NCBI GenBank assembly: GCA_029968055.1
Contig: JASCNX010000003.1
Span: 434,001-498,000, forward strand
Source of the DNA: Xenophilus aerolatus
Lineage (GTDB): Bacteria; Pseudomonadota; Gammaproteobacteria; Burkholderiales; Burkholderiaceae_C
Length of the DNA stretch: 64,000 nucleotides
Reading direction: 5' to 3'
Positions 38,993-47,467 of the stretch are shown piece after piece. The notes beneath the pieces were generated by a model. It saw only the letters and a program-made list of their open reading frames with translations. It was not told where the DNA came from and searched no databases. The stretch's first letter is position 1. Each line of letters opens with the position of its first letter. The translations under genes were made by a program, and so were the position numbers.

Positions 38993-40185
38993 GGTGTCGT
39001 CTCCTGATTTTGATTTGTCGAAGAAGGGCCCGGAGCCAGGCCGGGGCACAGGGCATGTGTGTGCTCACCGATGCCAGGCGCGCGGTGCCGCACTTCGGGC
39101 CGCTGGCCATCGAATGACAGGGGCAGTCCGACAATGCGCAGCTCTTCGCCGGGGATCTCCTGCAGGATGCCGAGCGCGTCGGTCTGCGGGTCGGCAAGCA
39201 CCTGCGCGAAGTCCTGGATCGGCGCGCAGGGCACGCCCGCGGCCTCCAGCGCCTCGATCCAGTGCTGAGAACTTCGACTGCGAAAGACGGCCTCCAACGC
39301 CGGCAACAGATCGGCCTTGTGTTCCACGCGCAGCGCGTTGCTTGCATAGCGCGGGTCGACAACCCATTCGGGGTGCCCAGCCAATCGAGCGAGCTTGCCG
39401 AACAGCCGGTCGTTCGCCGCCGCAACGACCACTTCGCCGTCCGCGGTCTGCAGGGCCTGGAAGACCACCACGTTGGGATTGCCGCTTCGATGGCGAGCGG
39501 GCTGCTTGCCGGTGGCGTTGAAGCCGGCCATCATCACCTGCAGCCAGCCCAGCGCCGTCTCGAAGAGCGAGGCATCCACAACGCATCCCTGGCCCGTCGC
39601 ATGGCGTCGGTGCAGCGCGGCCAGGCAGCCGAGGGCGGCCCAGACGCCGGTGCCCAGGTCCAGCACCTGCATGCCCACGCGCGACGGCGGCGCGGTCTCG
39701 GGACCGTTGATGCTGAAGATGCCGGAGAAGGCCTGCACCATCGGCTCGTAGCCCGGCGTGAGGCTTCGCGGGCCTTTGTGGCCGAAGGCCCAGAGCGAGC
39801 AGTACACCAGCCGCGGGTTGCGTGCGCGCATCGCCTCGGCGCCCAGGCCCAGCACCTCCAGCACGCCGGGGCGCATGTTCTGGATCAGCACGTCGGCTTC
39901 ACTCACGATCTCCTCGAGCAGGGCGACCTGCGCGGCATCCTTCAGGTCCAGCGCGATGCTCTTCTTTCCATGGTTCATCGCCTGGAAAGTCGTTGCGGTC
40001 CCGCGCCAAAAGGGCGGACCCCAGCCGCGCGCGTCGTCGCCGGTGCCGGGACGCTCCACCTTGATGACTTCGGCGCCGAGCGACGCGAGGACCTCGCTCG
40101 CGTACGGACCGGCGATGTTTTGCCCGAGTTCAATGACCCGGATGCCGGCCAGCGGCGCGGCGGCGTTCAGTTCTGGCGTGCTCAT
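38989..40185 (-). CDS. class III (CaiB/BaiF) CoA-transferase
   Basis: 398 residues. N-terminal PLAGIRVIELGQNIAGPYA, then AEVIKVERPGTGDDARGWGPP, and the catalytic Asp in MQVLDLGTG, where formyl-CoA transferase has Asp169. It would activate a carboxylic acid by CoA transfer from another thioester. Start ATG at 40183-40185, one base after the upstream crotonase stop. Confidence 0.92.
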   Translation of the reverse strand: MSTPELNAAAPLAGIRVIELGQNIAGPYASEVLASLGAEVIKVERPGTGDDARGWGPPFWRGTATTFQAMNHGKKSIALDLKDAAQVALLEEIVSEADVLIQNMRPGVLEVLGLGAEAMRARNPRLVYCSLWAFGHKGPRSLTPGYEPMVQAFSGIFSINGPETAPPSRVGMQVLDLGTGVWAALGCLAALHRRHATGQGCVVDASLFETALGWLQVMMAGFNATGKQPARHRSGNPNVVVFQALQTADGEVVVAAANDRLFGKLARLAGHPEWVVDPRYASNALRVEHKADLLPALEAVFRSRSSQHWIEALEAAGVPCAPIQDFAQVLADPQTDALGILQEIPGEELRIVGLPLSFDGQRPEVRHRAPGIGEHTHALCPGLAPGPSSTNQNQETTP

Positions 40186-40186
40186 G

Positions 40187-40984
40187 CTAGTTCCCGGTGA
40201 ATTGCGGCGGACGCTTTTCCAGAAAGTGGCGCACACCCTCTCGGAAGTCCTCGGTATCGCGACAAGCAGCAATCTCACGATCGGCAACCTGCGTGGCCTG
40301 GCCCAGTGTCTGGTAGCGCGCTTCAGCCAACTGGCGCTTGATGATCCGCACCGAACGTGGTGAGGTGGTCAAGGCGATTTCGCGTGCGCGATCGAGCACA
40401 GCGTCCAGAAAGCCCTCGGCGGGCAGCGCCCAGGCCAGGCCCATGTGAGCGGCCTCGTCCCCGGTGACCGTGCGCCCGGAGATGAGCAGGTCGGCCGCGT
40501 GCATGGGTCCTACCAGGCGCGGTAGCAGCCAGGCGGTGCCGTGTTCGGCCACCAGGCCGCGCCGCGCGTAGGGCACAGTCAGCTTGGCACCGGCCACGAC
40601 GAAGCGCACGTCGCAATACAGCGCGAGGCACAGGCCCACGCCGGCGGCAGCGCCATTGATGGCCGCGATGAGCGGCTTGCTGAAGGCGCCGAGGTAGCCG
40701 TAGCGCTGGCCGGCGTCGTCGTCCGTCAAGCTCTCGGCCTGCGGGGGGCGGTTCGACGCTTGCAGCACCTGCATGTCCATGCCGGCACAGAACGCGCCGC
40801 CTGCGCCGGTGATGACCACACAGCGCACCTCCGGGTCGTTGCCGGCACGGCCGATGCATGCCTTCAAGCACTCTTCAAGCGCCGGCGTCCACGCGTTCAT
40901 GCGTTCGGGGCGGTGGATGGTCAGCAGGGCCACGCCCTGTTCGACCGCGTAGATCAGTTCTTCGTCCGGAGGTGGCTGCTGCAC
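40187..40984 (-). CDS. enoyl-CoA hydratase/isomerase family protein (crotonase fold)
   Basis: 265 residues, a different subfamily from the other two crotonases. It has CAGMDMQVLQ and GAAAGVGLCLALYCDVRF oxyanion segments and VPYARRGLVAEHGTAWLLPRL. The hydratase Glu positions hold Cys and Tyr. The GTG at 40982-40984 is chosen because no ATG lies near the conserved start. First gene of the leftward crotonase/CoA-transferase/Bug/crotonase operon, divergent from an IclR gene. Confidence 0.87.
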   Translation of the reverse strand: MQQPPPDEELIYAVEQGVALLTIHRPERMNAWTPALEECLKACIGRAGNDPEVRCVVITGAGGAFCAGMDMQVLQASNRPPQAESLTDDDAGQRYGYLGAFSKPLIAAINGAAAGVGLCLALYCDVRFVVAGAKLTVPYARRGLVAEHGTAWLLPRLVGPMHAADLLISGRTVTGDEAAHMGLAWALPAEGFLDAVLDRAREIALTTSPRSVRIIKRQLAEARYQTLGQATQVADREIAACRDTEDFREGVRHFLEKRPPQFTGN

Positions 40985-41069
40985 GTCGCTTGTCTCTCGT
41001 TGGCCCGCGTCGGATGTGCGTGGATGAGCGCGGAGTATTCCCCCGGGCTGCGACTTCGCCCAGCCTACA

Positions 41070-41086
41070 ATTTCGATGACCGAAAT
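41070..41086. promoter_or_regulatory. inverted repeat overlapping the IclR gene start
   Basis: ATTTCG-ATGAC-CGAAAT, a perfect 6-bp dyad with 5-bp spacer. It spans the ATG at 41076 and ends just before the ATG at 41088. Position in the divergent gap suggests an IclR operator. Confidence 0.5.
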
Positions 41087-41912
41087 CATGGCAAAGCGCG
41101 CCAACCCTTTGGAGCCCTCGACGCGTGCCCGCACACAGGCAACGCAGGTGTTCGTGCGGAGCACCGCAGGCAGCCAGTCGCTGGAGCGCGGCTTGGGCCT
41201 GCTGCGCGCCTTCCGGCATGGCTCAGGCACCCTCACCAACGCCGAACTGGCCGAACGCACGCACCTGCCTCGGCCAACGGTGAGCCGGCTCACGCGCTCG
41301 CTGGTGGACGCTGGGTTTCTTGTCTACGACCTGCAGGACATGGGCTATCGGCTGGCGCCGGCCTGTCTCAGCCTAGCGCTGGCGTACCGCAGTTCGGAGC
41401 CGGTGCTCGAACGCGCACTGCCGCTGATGCGCGAATTGGCCGAGGGACGGCGCGTGAACGTCGGGCTCGCCGTGGCGGATCAGCTCGAGATGGTCTACCT
41501 CGACTCCGTGCGCTTCAGCCGCCTGGGCATCTTCCGACGCCTCCTACCCGGCTCACGCATTCCCATCGCGCCCACGTCGCTGGCCTGCGCGTTTGTGGCG
41601 GGTATGCGGCCGGCCCAGCGCCAGCAGTTGTTGTCCCGCTTGAAGCAGGAGCACGGAGCGGCTTGGCCGAACCTGCAGCGCCACCTTGAACAATCGCTGC
41701 GCAACGTTCGCGACTTCGGCTATTGCCATGCAAGATGGGCGGCGGGAATGGAGGCTGTGGCCACGCCTTTGAAGACGCCCGGCGGCGCGCTGTACGCGCT
41801 CAATGTGAGCTTCCCCATCGGGGACACAGAGAACGTCGACGCCGTGCGTGCTCACGCACGGCTGTTGCTGAATCTGCGCGACAGTTTGACGGCCCTCTTG
41901 GAACGCCGATGA
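41076..41912 (+). CDS. IclR family transcriptional regulator
   Basis: 278 residues. Winged helix-turn-helix at about residues 28-85 (LERGLGLLRAFRHG, LTNAELAERTHLPRPTVSRL), then the IclR effector domain with LAYRSSEPVLERALPLMREL and a C-terminal GGALYALNVSFP segment. Divergent from the crotonase operon, which it probably controls. The second ATG at 41088 may be the true start, since a palindrome covers the first. Confidence 0.92.
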   Translation: MTEIMAKRANPLEPSTRARTQATQVFVRSTAGSQSLERGLGLLRAFRHGSGTLTNAELAERTHLPRPTVSRLTRSLVDAGFLVYDLQDMGYRLAPACLSLALAYRSSEPVLERALPLMRELAEGRRVNVGLAVADQLEMVYLDSVRFSRLGIFRRLLPGSRIPIAPTSLACAFVAGMRPAQRQQLLSRLKQEHGAAWPNLQRHLEQSLRNVRDFGYCHARWAAGMEAVATPLKTPGGALYALNVSFPIGDTENVDAVRAHARLLLNLRDSLTALLERR

Positions 41913-41991
41913 ATGCCGGGCGAGGTTAGATCGCGCTGTCCGTGCAGGTACGGGCAGCACCACATGGAAGACCCGCAGGGGGAACGTCCGC

Positions 41992-43239
41992 CTACGCAGG
42001 CTCGGCAGCGCTCTCGGCGCGGATCACGCCATCGGTCATCAGATGGTCGATCTCCAGATCCGTCAAACCCGCTTCACGGAGGAGCTCAGCCGAATGTTGG
42101 CCCAACACCGGAGCCTGACGGGAGATGCCTGCCGGGGTCGCACTGAAGCGCACCGGCGGGCGGACCTGCACCGTCGGACCCTCGGTTGGATGCTCGTGCG
42201 TCTCGAACAGCCCCACGCTGCGTAGCTGCGGGTGCTCACGCAACTCGTCCAAGGCATAGATCCGCGTGGCAGGAATGTCCAGCGTCTCGCAAAGGGCCAG
42301 GCACTCGGCGCAATCCATCGTCGCCATGACGAGCGCCAGGTCTGCGTAGAGCTCGCGCACGCGCGCGTTGAGTTGGCTGCGGTCCATCGGTTCGTACTTC
42401 GCCATCAGGTCGGAACGACCGGCGCGCTCAAACAGCGAGCGCCAGTGCTGGGGCGAGTAGGGCAGGACGGTGACGTAGCCGTCCCGCGTGGCCACGGGCT
42501 TGCGCCCGCCGTTCAGTAGCCGCGCATACCCAGGCTCACCGGCAGGCGGTGCGAACGCGTGCCCCCCCAAGTGTTCGACGAGGGTGAATGCGGCCATGCT
42601 CTCAAACATCGGAACCTCGACGTACTGGCCTTCACCGCTGCGCGCACGGTGCAGGAGGGCGGCGGTGATCGCCTGTGCCACGACGACACCAGCTGCCTTG
42701 TCGGCCACCAGAGTGGGCACGTAGCGCGGCACACCGCCGTCACGCAGGTTCAGGTCCACCAGGCCGCAGCCTGACTGGACGATGTCGTCGAACACGGGCT
42801 TGCCCGCGAATGCACCACCTTCCTGGTAGCCGGTCGCCACGCAGTAGACGATGTCGGGACGTACCGTTCGAATAGCCTCGTAGCCCAACCCGAGCCGCGT
42901 GATTGCTGGCACGCGCATGTTGTGTACGAACACGTCCGCCGTGGCCGCCAGCCGCATCAACGCCTGCACGCCTTCGGGACGCTTGAGGTCGATGGACAAC
43001 GAGCGCTTGTTCCGGTTGATGCTGAGATAGATGGAGCTCATGTCGCGGTGGCGTGATACGCCGTTGGCTCGCATGAGGTCACCTTCGGGGCTCTCTACCT
43101 TGATGACATCGGCACCCTGATCGCCCAGGATTTGCGTGGCCAAGGGGCCAAGCACGACGGCAGTCAGGTCGAGGATGCGGATGCCGGCAAGCGGGCCGGT
43201 GGCGGAAGGCTGCGTTGGACGTGTCTGGGAAATCGTCAT
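41992..43239 (-). CDS. class III (CaiB/BaiF) CoA-transferase
   Basis: 415 residues. Conserved GPLAGIRILDLTAVVLGPLATQ and GADVIKVESPEGD; the catalytic Asp is in LVADKAAG. Only distantly similar to the enzyme at 38989-40185. It follows a Bug receptor gene divergently placed from the acyl-CoA dehydrogenases; the gene order here on the minus strand is Bug (43290) then... this gene reads from 43239, 50 bp after the Bug stop, so Bug and transferase form one operon. Confidence 0.92.
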   Translation of the reverse strand: MTISQTRPTQPSATGPLAGIRILDLTAVVLGPLATQILGDQGADVIKVESPEGDLMRANGVSRHRDMSSIYLSINRNKRSLSIDLKRPEGVQALMRLAATADVFVHNMRVPAITRLGLGYEAIRTVRPDIVYCVATGYQEGGAFAGKPVFDDIVQSGCGLVDLNLRDGGVPRYVPTLVADKAAGVVVAQAITAALLHRARSGEGQYVEVPMFESMAAFTLVEHLGGHAFAPPAGEPGYARLLNGGRKPVATRDGYVTVLPYSPQHWRSLFERAGRSDLMAKYEPMDRSQLNARVRELYADLALVMATMDCAECLALCETLDIPATRIYALDELREHPQLRSVGLFETHEHPTEGPTVQVRPPVRFSATPAGISRQAPVLGQHSAELLREAGLTDLEIDHLMTDGVIRAESAAEPA

Positions 43240-43289
43240 AGTTCAATCAAGAATGGGACCGGGGCGCAGGGCCGCCCGGCGCGGGAGGG

Positions 43290-44264
43290 TCACTGCACGA
43301 GGCCTGCTGTTTCGGCCACGCGCTTGAAGCGCTCGTACTCGCGCAACTGGAACTTGCGCATCTCGTCGCCCTTGAGGTCCAACTGTTCACCGCCGCGCTG
43401 CTTGCGGTAAACCTCGGCTTCGGGCTGCGCCATGGCTTCGCTCAGGGTCGTGATGAGCTTGCGCGTGATGTCGTCGGGCGTCTCGCTGCGCACGAAGAAG
43501 GAACTCCACACGTAGGTCTCGAAATCAGCGAAGCCGCTCTCGATCATGGTCGGCACCTCGCGCACCGCCTCCATGCGCTTGGCGCCGGTCACGGCCAGCA
43601 TGCGCAAGCGTCCGTCCCTGTGCATCTCCACGAAGGCGGAGGGATCCACGATCGCGAGTTCGAGCTGCCCGCCGATGACGTCGGTCACCATTTGCGAGCC
43701 GCCCTTGTAGCTGATGTGGTTGATCTGGGCGCCTGACGCTGTCCCCAACCAGGCCGCGACCAGCTGGTAGCCGGCGGAGTAGTTCCCGACCGCGACAGGG
43801 CGCTTCTCGCGCTTTGCCGCGGCCACGATGTCCTGCATGGTTTTATAGGGCGAGTTGGCCGCGACAACGAAGGCCGCTGGCCCCACCGCCGAACCGACCA
43901 GCGGCTTGAAGTCCTTGAAAGGGTCGTAGGGCAGGTTCTTCATCACCGCCGGATTGACCGACATGGGCGAGTTGCTTGCCAGCAGGATGCTGTAGCCGTC
44001 CGCAGGAGCTGCCTTGACCGATTGCACCGCGATGAGGCCGCTGGCGCCCGGACGGTTCTCCACCACCACAGGCTGGCCCAGCTTCTTGCCGAGCAGGTCG
44101 CCGTAGAAGCGCGAGTCCGAGTCCGAGCCGCTGCCCGCGGTAAAGGGCACCACGATGCGCAGCGCCTTGTGGGGAAAAGCCTGCGGTTCGGCCGCCATGG
44201 CGCCGCCAGTGGTCAGCAAACATGCGGTGCCCAGCGCCGCAAGAAGGGCTCGAAAGAAACTCAT
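43290..44264 (-). CDS. Bug/TctC family tripartite tricarboxylate receptor
   Basis: 324 residues. Signal peptide FFRALLAALGTACLLTTGG ending AMA; LRIVVPFTAGSGSDSDSRF and ENRPGASGLIAVQ are the ligand loops. The DSDSR sequence replaces the commoner GTDI/GDIS in the first loop. First gene of a two-gene operon with the CoA-transferase at 41992, divergent from the acyl-CoA dehydrogenase operon. Confidence 0.92.
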   Translation of the reverse strand: MSFFRALLAALGTACLLTTGGAMAAEPQAFPHKALRIVVPFTAGSGSDSDSRFYGDLLGKKLGQPVVVENRPGASGLIAVQSVKAAPADGYSILLASNSPMSVNPAVMKNLPYDPFKDFKPLVGSAVGPAAFVVAANSPYKTMQDIVAAAKREKRPVAVGNYSAGYQLVAAWLGTASGAQINHISYKGGSQMVTDVIGGQLELAIVDPSAFVEMHRDGRLRMLAVTGAKRMEAVREVPTMIESGFADFETYVWSSFFVRSETPDDITRKLITTLSEAMAQPEAEVYRKQRGGEQLDLKGDEMRKFQLREYERFKRVAETAGLVQ

Positions 44265-44304
44265 CGGTTGTCTCCGGTGTTTGGTTTTCGGAAAGTATTC
44301 GTGC

Positions 44305-44333
44305 TTGCCTCGATTCACTTTAGCACTTATATT
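44305..44333 (+). promoter_or_regulatory. sigma-70-type promoter of the acyl-CoA dehydrogenase operon
   Basis: TTGCCT (44305-44310), a 17-bp spacer and TATATT (44328-44333), in a locally AT-rich stretch. It is 84 bp before the ATG at 44417. Confidence 0.65.
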
Positions 44334-44416
44334 TGTTGGCTGACAAGCAAGTTAATTAGGTGTTCACCCCGACGCTCGCAGCGTGCGGCAGCGGCATCCT
44401 TGAGGAGACAACGAAC

Positions 44417-45556
44417 ATGCAAGCCCTGGATATCCGGCCGGCGCAGTTGCCCCCAGCGTGCGACGCATTGCGCGACGAGGTGCGCAGCTTTCTCGCTGAG
44501 ACATTGAACGACCTGCCCGCGCACGAGCGCGCGCGCAATTGGTCCGGCTACAGCGCCGACTTCAGCCGCGCACTGGGCGAGCGAGGCTGGATCGGCATGA
44601 CCTGGCCGCGCCGCTACGGCGGCGGCGAACGCTCGATGCTCGAGCGGTACGTGGTGCTGGAAGAACTGCTGGCCGCCGGCGCGCCAGTGGCGGCGCACTG
44701 GGTGGCCGATCGCCAGAGCGGCCCTTTGCTGATGCGTTACTCGCCCGAAGTGCTGGCACCGGAGATCCTGCCGCGCATCGCGCGGGGTGATTGCTACTTT
44801 TGCATCGGAATGAGCGAGCCGGACTCCGGCTCCGACTTGGCCTCCATTCGCACGAAGGCCGTGCGAGACGGCGACGACTGGCTGATCAACGGGCGCAAGG
44901 TCTGGACGTCCAGCGCCCACAAGGCGCACTACATGATCGCGCTCGTGCGCACGGCGCCGCAGGGCACCGACCGCCATGCCGGCATGTCCCAGTTCCTGGT
45001 GGACATGCGCAGCCCGGGCCTGACGATCCGGCCGATCCATAACCAACTCGGCGAGCACGAGTTCAACGAAGTCACACTCGACGAGGTGCGCGTTCCGGGC
45101 CACCACCTCATCGGCGGCGAAGGCGAGGGCTGGCACCAGGTGACCACCGAGTTGACCTTCGAGCGCTCGGGGCCGGAACGCTACATGAGCAGCACGCAGT
45201 TGATGCTCGAAATGCTCGAACAGGCCGACGAAGGCAACCCCCACCACACGCTGGTGCTGGGGCGCCTGGCGGCGCACTACGCCACGCTGCGCCAGATGTC
45301 GCTCGGTGTGGCCGGCATGTTGGCTGCGGGTCAAAACCCCGCGCTGGCCGCAGCGGCCGTGAAGGACCAGGGCGCACTGCTGGAACAGGGATTGCCGGAC
45401 TTGGCGCACGAGCTCTTCGGTGGGCGCATGCCGCCCGACAGCGACCTCGCACGCGTGCATCGGCATCTGGTGCTCGCGACGCCGTCGTTCTCGCTGCGCG
45501 GCGGCACCCGTGAAATTCTGCGCGGCATGTTGGCGAAAGGAATGGGCCTGCGATGA
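44417..45556 (+). CDS. acyl-CoA dehydrogenase, first subunit of a pair
   Basis: 379 residues. N-terminal helical domain, FAD-binding middle domain (CIGMSEPDSGSDLASI, WLINGRKVWTSSAH) and C-terminal domain ending TPSFSLRGGTREILRGMLAKGMGL. The ATG at 44417 has GAGGAGAC ten bases upstream and is preferred to the open frame starting at 44360. The next gene overlaps by four bases, suggesting that the two form a mixed complex as in ChsE1-ChsE2-type enzymes. Confidence 0.92.
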   Translation: MQALDIRPAQLPPACDALRDEVRSFLAETLNDLPAHERARNWSGYSADFSRALGERGWIGMTWPRRYGGGERSMLERYVVLEELLAAGAPVAAHWVADRQSGPLLMRYSPEVLAPEILPRIARGDCYFCIGMSEPDSGSDLASIRTKAVRDGDDWLINGRKVWTSSAHKAHYMIALVRTAPQGTDRHAGMSQFLVDMRSPGLTIRPIHNQLGEHEFNEVTLDEVRVPGHHLIGGEGEGWHQVTTELTFERSGPERYMSSTQLMLEMLEQADEGNPHHTLVLGRLAAHYATLRQMSLGVAGMLAAGQNPALAAAAVKDQGALLEQGLPDLAHELFGGRMPPDSDLARVHRHLVLATPSFSLRGGTREILRGMLAKGMGLR

Positions 45557-46641
45557 ACGACGAACAGATGATCCAAGACAGCGCGGCACGCCTGTTCGCC
45601 GATGCGGCCGAGGCCGGCCTCAACGAAACGGTAGAGGCCGGACAGTTCCCGCAGGCGCTTTGGGCGCAGGTTGAAGCCGCGGGCTTCGCCCAGGCCTTGG
45701 CCGAAGGGGAGCACGGCTTCGGCCTGGCGCCCGAACAGGCGTTGACCATCTTCGAGGAGATGGGGCGCCACCGCGTGCCGCTGCCACTCGCCGAGACGGC
45801 CGCGGGCGTGGCGCTTCTTGCCTGTGCCGGGCATGCGCCTCCCGCCGGTCCGGGCACGCTTATCGACACTGGTCCTGGCACGCAGCTCGTGCTTTCCCAG
45901 GCGAGCGGACGCACGTCGCTGAGCGGCGAGGCGGCCGCGGTGCCCTGGGCACGGCATGCGCGCTGGGCGCTGGCCGCGCTGCCCAGCGGCGATGTCGCCT
46001 GGATCGTGCTCGACTCGCAGCCGGCCGTGCAACTGAGCGCCGGCTGCGACATTGCCGGACTACCCTCCGATCACCTTGTGCTGAAGGACGTTCCGGTGGA
46101 GGCCGTGCTGCCGGCAGGCGTCGTCGGCATCCACTTGCCAATGCGTATGACCGGCGCACTCGTGCATGCGGCCATGATGGTCGGTGCGATGGAGTGGGTG
46201 CTGGCGCAGGCGATTCTCTACGCGAATGACCGCATCCAGTTCGGCCGCCCCATCGGCAAGAACCAGGCGCTGCAGCAAATGCTGGCGCAGGCCGCTGGCG
46301 ACGTTGCATCTGCGCGTATGGCTGTGCGTGCGGCAGGGCTGGACTTCCGGCTCGGCGACGCCAGCCGCGCGGCGAGAGTCGATTTCGGCGTGGCCGCGGC
46401 CAAGATCCGCTGCGGCGAGGCCGCCACCCGCACCGCGGCCGTCGCGCACCAGGTGCTCGGCGCCATCGGCTTCACACGCGAGCATGCCCTGCATTTCGCG
46501 ACAAGGCGCTTGTGGGCGTGGCGCGCAGCTTATGGGTCCGACGCCTGGTGGGCACAGCGCCTGGGCGAGGCCGCCATACGTTCGCGCGCGGCAGGGTTTT
46601 GGCCGGCGATGACGGCACGTCACTTCTCTGCAGCCGCATGA
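45553..46641 (+). CDS. acyl-CoA dehydrogenase, second subunit of a pair
   Basis: 362 residues. More divergent than its neighbour, with a degenerate middle domain (DVAWIVLDSQPAVQLSAG) but a recognisable C-terminal domain (YANDRIQFGRPIGKNQALQQ, GAIGFTREHALHFATRRLW). Divergent partners of this kind usually supply structure and part of the FAD site in alpha2-beta2 enzymes acting on bulky acyl-CoAs. Start overlaps the stop of the first subunit (ATGA). Confidence 0.9.
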   Translation: MNDEQMIQDSAARLFADAAEAGLNETVEAGQFPQALWAQVEAAGFAQALAEGEHGFGLAPEQALTIFEEMGRHRVPLPLAETAAGVALLACAGHAPPAGPGTLIDTGPGTQLVLSQASGRTSLSGEAAAVPWARHARWALAALPSGDVAWIVLDSQPAVQLSAGCDIAGLPSDHLVLKDVPVEAVLPAGVVGIHLPMRMTGALVHAAMMVGAMEWVLAQAILYANDRIQFGRPIGKNQALQQMLAQAAGDVASARMAVRAAGLDFRLGDASRAARVDFGVAAAKIRCGEAATRTAAVAHQVLGAIGFTREHALHFATRRLWAWRAAYGSDAWWAQRLGEAAIRSRAAGFWPAMTARHFSAAA

Positions 46642-46670
46642 AACAAGTCGATCACCAGGAGCCCAGGAAT

Positions 46671-47459
46671 ATGGAAACACGTAGCTTCACCGACCTGCAC
46701 GTCTCGCGCGAGGGCCACGTGGCGCTCGTGGAAATGCGCCGCCCGCCGCACAACTACTTCGACGTGGCGCTGATTTCGGCGCTTGCCGACACGCTGGAGG
46801 ACCTCGAAGCCGATCCCGGATGCCGTGCGGTGGTGTTGGCCGCGCAAGGCACGGCCTTCTGTGCAGGCGCGAACTTCGGCGGTGGCGCGGACACCGAAGG
46901 CGCTCGCAGCCCGCGCGCGCTCAACCCGATCTATGCCGAGGCGCTGCGCGTGTTCGCGACGTCCAAGCCCATCGTCGCTGCCGTGCACGGACCTGCCGTC
47001 GGAGGAGGGCTCGGACTCGCATTGGCTGCCGACTTTCGCGTGTCCTGCCCGCAGGCGAGGTTCAGCGCCAACTTCAACCGTCTCGGCTTCCATCCCGGAT
47101 TCGGGCTGTCGGTGACCCTTCCGCGGCTGGTCGGCACGCAGCAGGCAGCATTGCTTCTCTACACGGGGCGCCGCATTGACGGCACGCAGGCCATGGCGCT
47201 GGGGCTGGTGGATGAACTGGTGCCCGATGCGAGTGCCGTCCGAGCCGCCGCGCTCGCGCTGGCCGAGGAGATCGCGGTCTCGGCCCCATTGGCCGTGCAA
47301 GCCACACGCACAACGCTGCGCCAGGGCTTGCTCGCGGACTTGCGGCAAGCCGTCGCGCGCGAGAGCGAAGAGCAGTTCGTGCACTTCCGTACGCAAGACT
47401 TCCGCGAGGGCGTGCAAGCCATGTCCGAGCGCCGCGCGCCGCGCTTCACCGGCGTCTGA
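46671..47459 (+). CDS. enoyl-CoA hydratase/isomerase family protein (crotonase fold), copy 2
   Basis: 262 residues, close paralogue of the protein at 37269-38036. CAGANFGGGAD and GPAVGGGLGLALAADFRV form the oxyanion hole; both hydratase Glu positions are non-acidic. Start ATG at 46671 is preceded by AGGAGCCCAGGA; an alternative ATG at 46638 overlaps the previous stop (ATGA). Its place after the dehydrogenase pair suggests it acts on the unsaturated product. Confidence 0.88.
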   Translation: METRSFTDLHVSREGHVALVEMRRPPHNYFDVALISALADTLEDLEADPGCRAVVLAAQGTAFCAGANFGGGADTEGARSPRALNPIYAEALRVFATSKPIVAAVHGPAVGGGLGLALAADFRVSCPQARFSANFNRLGFHPGFGLSVTLPRLVGTQQAALLLYTGRRIDGTQAMALGLVDELVPDASAVRAAALALAEEIAVSAPLAVQATRTTLRQGLLADLRQAVARESEEQFVHFRTQDFREGVQAMSERRAPRFTGV

Positions 47460-47467
47460 GGCCTGCC

